Source: Chrysomallon squamiferum (Eukaryota; Mollusca; Gastropoda; Neomphalida; Peltospiridae). From it: DNA of 64,000 nt. The stretch is from the NCBI GenBank assembly GCA_012295275.1, contig CM022672.1:3105443-3169442 (forward strand), in the 5' to 3' direction. This document shows, in pieces, positions 59,441 to 64,000 of this stretch (its first letter is position 1; the number at the start of each line of letters is the position of its first letter). The notes below the pieces were generated by a model that searched no databases, was not told where the DNA came from, and was given only the letters and a program-made list of their open reading frames with translations. The position numbers and the translations under genes are program-made.

Positions 59441-60469
59441 ATTATATTACTTCATTTTTGCTTCAGATCTTTATATAATTTAAATAAGGATTTTATTGTT
59501 TATTGTCCCCCCCCCCAAAAAAAAAATTATATAATAATAATTTCCATTGGTTTTTAATGTCACTAAGGAAAACTAGTAAATAGAACGAAATAAACCGTTT
59601 CTTTCTTTTCTTTGAGTTTTCTAGCTCATTAGCTGAGAAGTATGGCGTATCCGCACCCGTCAATTTACAACACGGGCGAGCAAAAAGCCAACACGTCACT
59701 CTGCTTTTCTCCACAGCGTCGTGGCGATCATTCAGTTACATTCGAGAGATCGTTAACCGAAAAATTAATCGCCACTGTTATTTAAATAAAGTGATTTAGA
59801 TGCGGTTGTTCACTTACGGCGATCAGAATTTGCGTTTTAATACCTAACGTAGCATTGTTGCCTTGTTTGCCTGGAATACATAACAGTCAAAAAGATTTAG
59901 CTATTTTCGTCTTTAATTGCATTTAAATAGGAAAATGATTATTAGTGTGTTTTTTTCCCCTGAAACGCACTATTAGTATAGGCGTACGTTTTCATTCCTG
60001 GCCGAGACTGTTAGCCCACATTTAATATAAATACAAGCAACCTTTCACCTTGAAATGTACTTTGGTGGTACGAATACTGAGTAGACTAAATAACTTTCAT
60101 ATATTTTCGAATTACTTTTTTATTTTTTTTTCTTACCTGATTTCGTTATTTTTTAAATTCAGTTTAACAATTTTCATTCATTTTTTTTTTTTTTTCAATA
60201 CGTCTAGACAAAGGTTAATAATCTTGATAAATAAAGTTATTATGTTTCTTCTTTATCTTTTCTTCATTATCTTCTGCTCAAGAAGATTGTCTTTTTCTTC
60301 CTCTTTGTTTCTCAGAGTATAAAGCTGTATTCGTATAGTATATGCCAGTCAATGTATTTCACTCAGTTCATCTTGTTTAATTCATTTTTATGTTTTTCGT
60401 TCATTCTCGCCTTCTTTTATTTGATAATGTATCAGCACGTCTGCATGTTTTTCTCTCTCTATTATTTTA

Positions 60470-60473
<4 letters not shown>

Positions 60474-60545
<72 letters not shown>
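60474..60545. repeat. (CT)n microsatellite, 72 bp
   Basis: A pure CT run, followed at 60581-60600 by a short TG run. Confidence 0.98.
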
Positions 60546-60549
<4 letters not shown>

Positions 60550-60819
60550 GTATATGTATGTGTTGTCTCTCCCTCTGCATGTGTGTGTGTGTGTGTGTGA
60601 AATAATAATAATAATTCAGCGGACACAACATTTAACTTAAGTGATTATCTATCTCTGTAATATGTTTCACAGATAAGCCATTCACAGCCTTTTCCGTTGT
60701 TGTCCGTTCTAGCCAAAATCCTTCGAGTGGATATTTCAAGTGTCTGTCTCTACATTTTTCCTGTTAACTTGATACAGAATTCCAACATGCTTACAAGAAG
60801 AAGAAACACAACGACACAA

Positions 60820-60850
<31 letters not shown>

Positions 60851-60999
60851 ATTACAATAATTCCTTTGAAAATATGATTACCAAATCTGTATAAATTACG
60901 TATATTCAAATGACAATAGACAAGCCCATGAGGTTTTTACACAATAGGCCTGTTTGATGATCAACGTATATATAACAAGCATGTTGATGAATTATGCAG

Positions 61000-61320
61000 T
61001 CCCTGATCTACAAACTGATTAATAGCCGGACTGTTGGTTGCAGATGACCCTAGATTTAAAAACTGGACTGATTTTTACTGAAGTGGCAGGGTGTATTAAT
61101 CAGAATGCTCATTAATCAGCGAATTACGTAACGAACTGCACTTGTACACAGACACCGTATCAATTACCGCAACGTCATGTTTCATGGTATCACGTGATGA
61201 TTTATAACGTTCACGTCACAAAGCTAAAGTCATGAAGTTAAAGTTTTGTTTACCGGATTAATACTTTATTCGCCCCATTAATACTTTTGACAGCTGTTGT
61301 TGTTGGAATCACGAATGAAC
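61000..61320. promoter_or_regulatory. complex island upstream of Notch, candidate regulatory element
   Basis: About 320 bp without simple repeats, with several CpGs. It includes the palindrome ATCACGTGAT (61189-61198, a CACGTG E-box), several ATTAATC/GGATTA homeodomain-type words and CAGCTG near 61293. No coding potential was seen. Confidence 0.3.
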
Positions 61321-61671
61321 TGTTTTATTTTTTCGAATTCTTATTTTAAAAGATGTGGATTAAATAAGTGTGTGCTTACATAATAAGTATGAACATTCCT
61401 TGTCATATTTGTATGTATTATATACAATATATTCAGTAAAGCTTTTACGATATCTCTTTTCCACTTTTTTACGAATAATATGATCGTGCTCCTTCACACA
61501 TATTTTATATTAAATAAATGACACACAGAAACGGAAAACAAATGGCAGTGTGATGTGGGGTAAAAAGAAACTGAAGCAACTGTACAATTATTTTAGGATA
61601 AACTAAATTAGCTCCAAAACCCGTCAGGTAATTTAAGCAGATAAATTTTTTATACAATATTTTATATTATG

Positions 61672-61735
<64 letters not shown>
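61672..61735. repeat. (GATA)16 tetramer array
   Basis: Perfect GATA repeats. Confidence 0.98.
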
Positions 61736-61736
<1 letters not shown>

Positions 61737-62515
61737 ACAAAACTGTACGTCAGCAGTTTAACTGTAAATATGTATTTGTTCTGTATGGCAATAAAATGAA
61801 GCATGCATACGTTCTTACAATCAGTTTTTCTTTCCTTTTTATTATATTATTTTATTTTAGTCTTCTTCTTTTTTTAATTATTTTTTCTTTTTTGAATTTT
61901 ACTCCTTAAATTTAAATATATGTTTATTTTTTATTTAAATATACGAAAGAAGATTAAACATAAATATAAAATTCGATATCGGTTGATATATGGGAGATTA
62001 ATAATTACTGAAACATTAAAGGGAAATTTTTCCATTCAACGATACCTTTAAAAGGCTGTAAATCAATTTTACGACATAACTTTATCGATCAGGTTAAATA
62101 ATAAGCTTCTTTCGTTTAATTCACTTCTTTTCACGGGTGTTTGTCTTTGCCTAGACCGTTACAAGGTCTCCGTCATTTAAAGCGAACCATGCTTGGTGTG
62201 TTTGGTTGTATTGATGCACGTGCAGGCGTTGATCTTTCGTGGGAAAAAAGTTCGGACAATTTCAACAAAGGTGTAATAACAATCATAGGCGCTTAATTTT
62301 CTTTTTTCTCTCTTTTTTTTTTTTTTTTTTTTGTTGTGTATTTTTTGCGATAAAAATTTAAGAAATATCTTAAACAAATATGTTAATTAATTAATTAATT
62401 AATAATAATAATAATACATTTTAATACTTGTTTTTAAATTTTCTTCAACTGAAACCATGCGTAGATTAAAGATAACATTTTTATATCTAAGTGTTTTGTA
62501 TGTTCGTTCGAGCCA

Positions 62516-62517
<2 letters not shown>

Positions 62518-62582
<65 letters not shown>
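62518..62582. repeat. (GA)n microsatellite, 65 bp
   Basis: A pure GA run. Confidence 0.98.
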
Positions 62583-62583
<1 letters not shown>

Positions 62584-63419
62584 ATGCAGATACATCATCA
62601 ACGAAAGTGACAGACAAGGACACACACTTAAAAAAAAATAAATAAATAAATAAAAACTACTAGAACATCAAAGCCAACAATGAATAAGCTGACTTGTACA
62701 TGATATAGAAAATAGTTACACTGTATAGCTGCTTTTTATCACTGTACAAATTTTAATGTCAAAAATATTTTCAGTTATTCCCTGCCAGCTTATTAATTCC
62801 TTCTTCAAAATGTAAATGAAAAATAAATTCATTGTTTTGAACATACACTGATATGTATGTTTTCTATTTATTTTACAATCATGTCAGTAGGTTTCTCATA
62901 AAATTAGTAATTTATTTTCTTGTAGACCTGCCATACATTAATATTTTTAAAATTAGATTCAGCCTTTTCAAGCTTGGAAATACGTTTTCGCTCACGTACG
63001 TTGTTCGGTACAAATTAGGATTTGACATTCAATAAAGTAACATTTGACGGTCGTTCTGGCGGACGCAAATTTGTTTTGGTGAAAATGCTGTAATTATTTT
63101 TATACCGAAATTCGTTTGAATAAGAATACAACTTAATTTCAAAGCAAATCTGGAATTATCTCTGTAAGCAGAATATCACGTAACACGTTTCGCTTAAAAA
63201 GCTAATAATTATGTCATCAGTGACATAGCTACCACATTAAATAACGATCATATAAATTTTACTATTATTATGCATTTACAAAATTTATCGTAATTTGGAG
63301 ACTGAATACATTCATTTGTAACATTTTTATAATTGTTGATGTCCTATTAAAAACATTTTTTTTATATTTTATATTCTGCTTTCGTGCTACTAAAGATTGA
63401 CCTTTCACAAACAAAGAAT

Positions 63420-63535
63420 AAAAACCAAGGAGAGAGACCGGAATGGTGATTTATCTCCCTTGATGTAATTTTTTCTCTTGCCATCGAATCAACAACTTCC
63501 TGTTTACAAATAGCACATGTTCATAAATTGTAATC
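63420..63535 (+). promoter_or_regulatory. IMP3: likely IMP3 promoter-proximal region / 5' leader
   Basis: The last ~115 bases before the IMP3 start are less AT-rich than their surroundings. They contain ACCGGAA (63437-63443), an ETS-type core common in TATA-less housekeeping promoters, and a pyrimidine run (TTTTTTCTCTTGCC, 63468-63482) that could house a transcription start. No convincing TATA box was seen. The assignment rests on position and motif only. Confidence 0.35.
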
Positions 63536-63672
63536 ATGGTTCGAAGACTGAAATTTCACGAAAAGAAATTATTAAAGAAAGTAGATTTTATATCATGGGA
63601 AATCGACAACAATCTCCACGAGGTGAAGATTATGAAGAAATACCATATACAGCGAAGGGAAGACTATGCGAA
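63536..63672 (+). CDS. IMP3: IMP3 (U3 snoRNP protein), first coding exon
   Basis: IMP3 binds U3 snoRNA with MPP10 and IMP4 in the SSU processome, the nucleolar machine for early 18S rRNA processing. The exon gives 45 codons plus two bases: [16 protein letters not shown], then [13 protein letters not shown] and a basic stretch ending QRREDYA. This matches the human N-terminus (MVRKLKFHEQKLLKQVDF... LQRREDY). The ATG has A at -3 and G at +4, and an in-frame TAA lies four codons upstream. Reading on past 63672 loses similarity at once and meets a stop, so AA|GTTAGT at 63673 is taken as the donor. The family is about 180 residues long with a C-terminal S4 RNA-binding domain, which must lie beyond the right edge. 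The gene is divergent to Notch. Confidence 0.93.
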
Positions 63673-64000
63673 GTTAGTATGCAAAGTGAAAGTATAATAT
63701 TCATACTCGTAGTATCATACATTTAAAAAATAACAAAAATTACGATAATCCTCTAGTTATTATATAAATGTTTGGCCTAAAAAGTGAATTTTGTAGGATC
63801 AAAACCATCAACAAAATAAAACCTCTCTCCCCCAAAATTCACAAGACATTTTGATTTTGTCAATTACTTTTTTTTTCTACAACATACCATAATTTGCAAA
63901 GCTGTATTCTGCCACAGAGCATTCTAAATGCATTATTATTTGATGTGTTAATATTGTAATTAATGAAATATATTAATAAAAATTATTGTTATAATGTTAA
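63673..64000 (+). other. IMP3: start of IMP3 intron 1
   Basis: AT-rich sequence after the predicted donor GTTAGT. No segment resembling the continuation of IMP3 was found before the window ends. Confidence 0.6.

Larger units (their letters stand above)
56665..63535. other. Notch-IMP3 divergent intergenic region
   Basis: The 6.9 kb between the two start codons holds the Notch leader and promoter on the left and the IMP3 promoter on the right. In between are T/A homopolymers, GA, CT, GATA and TATG arrays and two complex CpG-bearing islands (59620-59880 and 61000-61320). A CGTGGGAA word lies at 62238-62245. No third gene was recognised. Confidence 0.7.

Noticed and set aside
63517-63726. 69-codon plus-strand frame containing [15 protein letters not shown], resembling a myristoylated start
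   Set aside because: It overlaps the IMP3 exon in another frame, and the IMP3 frame has clear protein similarity and a better start. The other frame is a shadow.

Overview
This is a 64 kb piece of an AT-rich, repeat-loaded animal genome. Spliced exons with GT/AG borders, introns of up to 20 kb, dense microsatellites and a Notch receptor gene show a metazoan. The Notch protein is equally distant in style from the fly and human proteins. Together with the low GC and the abundant CA/TG, GA/CT, GATA and TATG arrays this fits an invertebrate, plausibly a lophotrochozoan such as a mollusc. The phylum is inference and cannot be settled by eye.

Two protein-coding genes can be supported. (1) The 5' part of Notch lies on the minus strand, in six exons: 56601-56664, 46929-47007, 26688-26824, 25984-26118, 24850-25054 and 24326-24459. 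They join in one reading frame of 251 codons plus one base. The product is a signal peptide, EGF repeats 1-5 and most of EGF 6. Exon 6 ends in a good donor, so the gene runs on past the left edge; I saw no further EGF exon between 1 and 24325. (2) The first coding exon of IMP3, a U3 snoRNP / SSU processome protein, lies on the plus strand at 63536-63672 and ends in a donor, so the gene runs off the right edge. The two genes are divergent, with about 6.9 kb between their start codons.

Layout: 1-24325 is intron 6 of Notch (as far as visible); 24326-26824 holds four clustered exons (3-6) with short introns; 26825-46928 is intron 2 (20.1 kb); 46929-47007 is exon 2; 47008-56600 is intron 1 (9.6 kb); 56601-56664 is the signal-peptide exon; 56665-63535 is the intergenic/promoter stretch, CpG-bearing near 56.3-57.4 kb; 63536-64000 is the IMP3 exon and start of its first intron.

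Most of the remainder is simple repeats and, more unusually, a whole series of diverged tandem arrays with 50-90 bp units, each different in sequence. A few islands of higher-complexity, higher-GC non-coding sequence stand out in the introns and upstream region and are the best candidates for regulatory elements. Three exact CGTGGGAA words (the high-affinity Su(H)/CSL site) lie in intron 1 and upstream of Notch. No rRNA, tRNA, CRISPR array, operon or intact transposable element was recognised.
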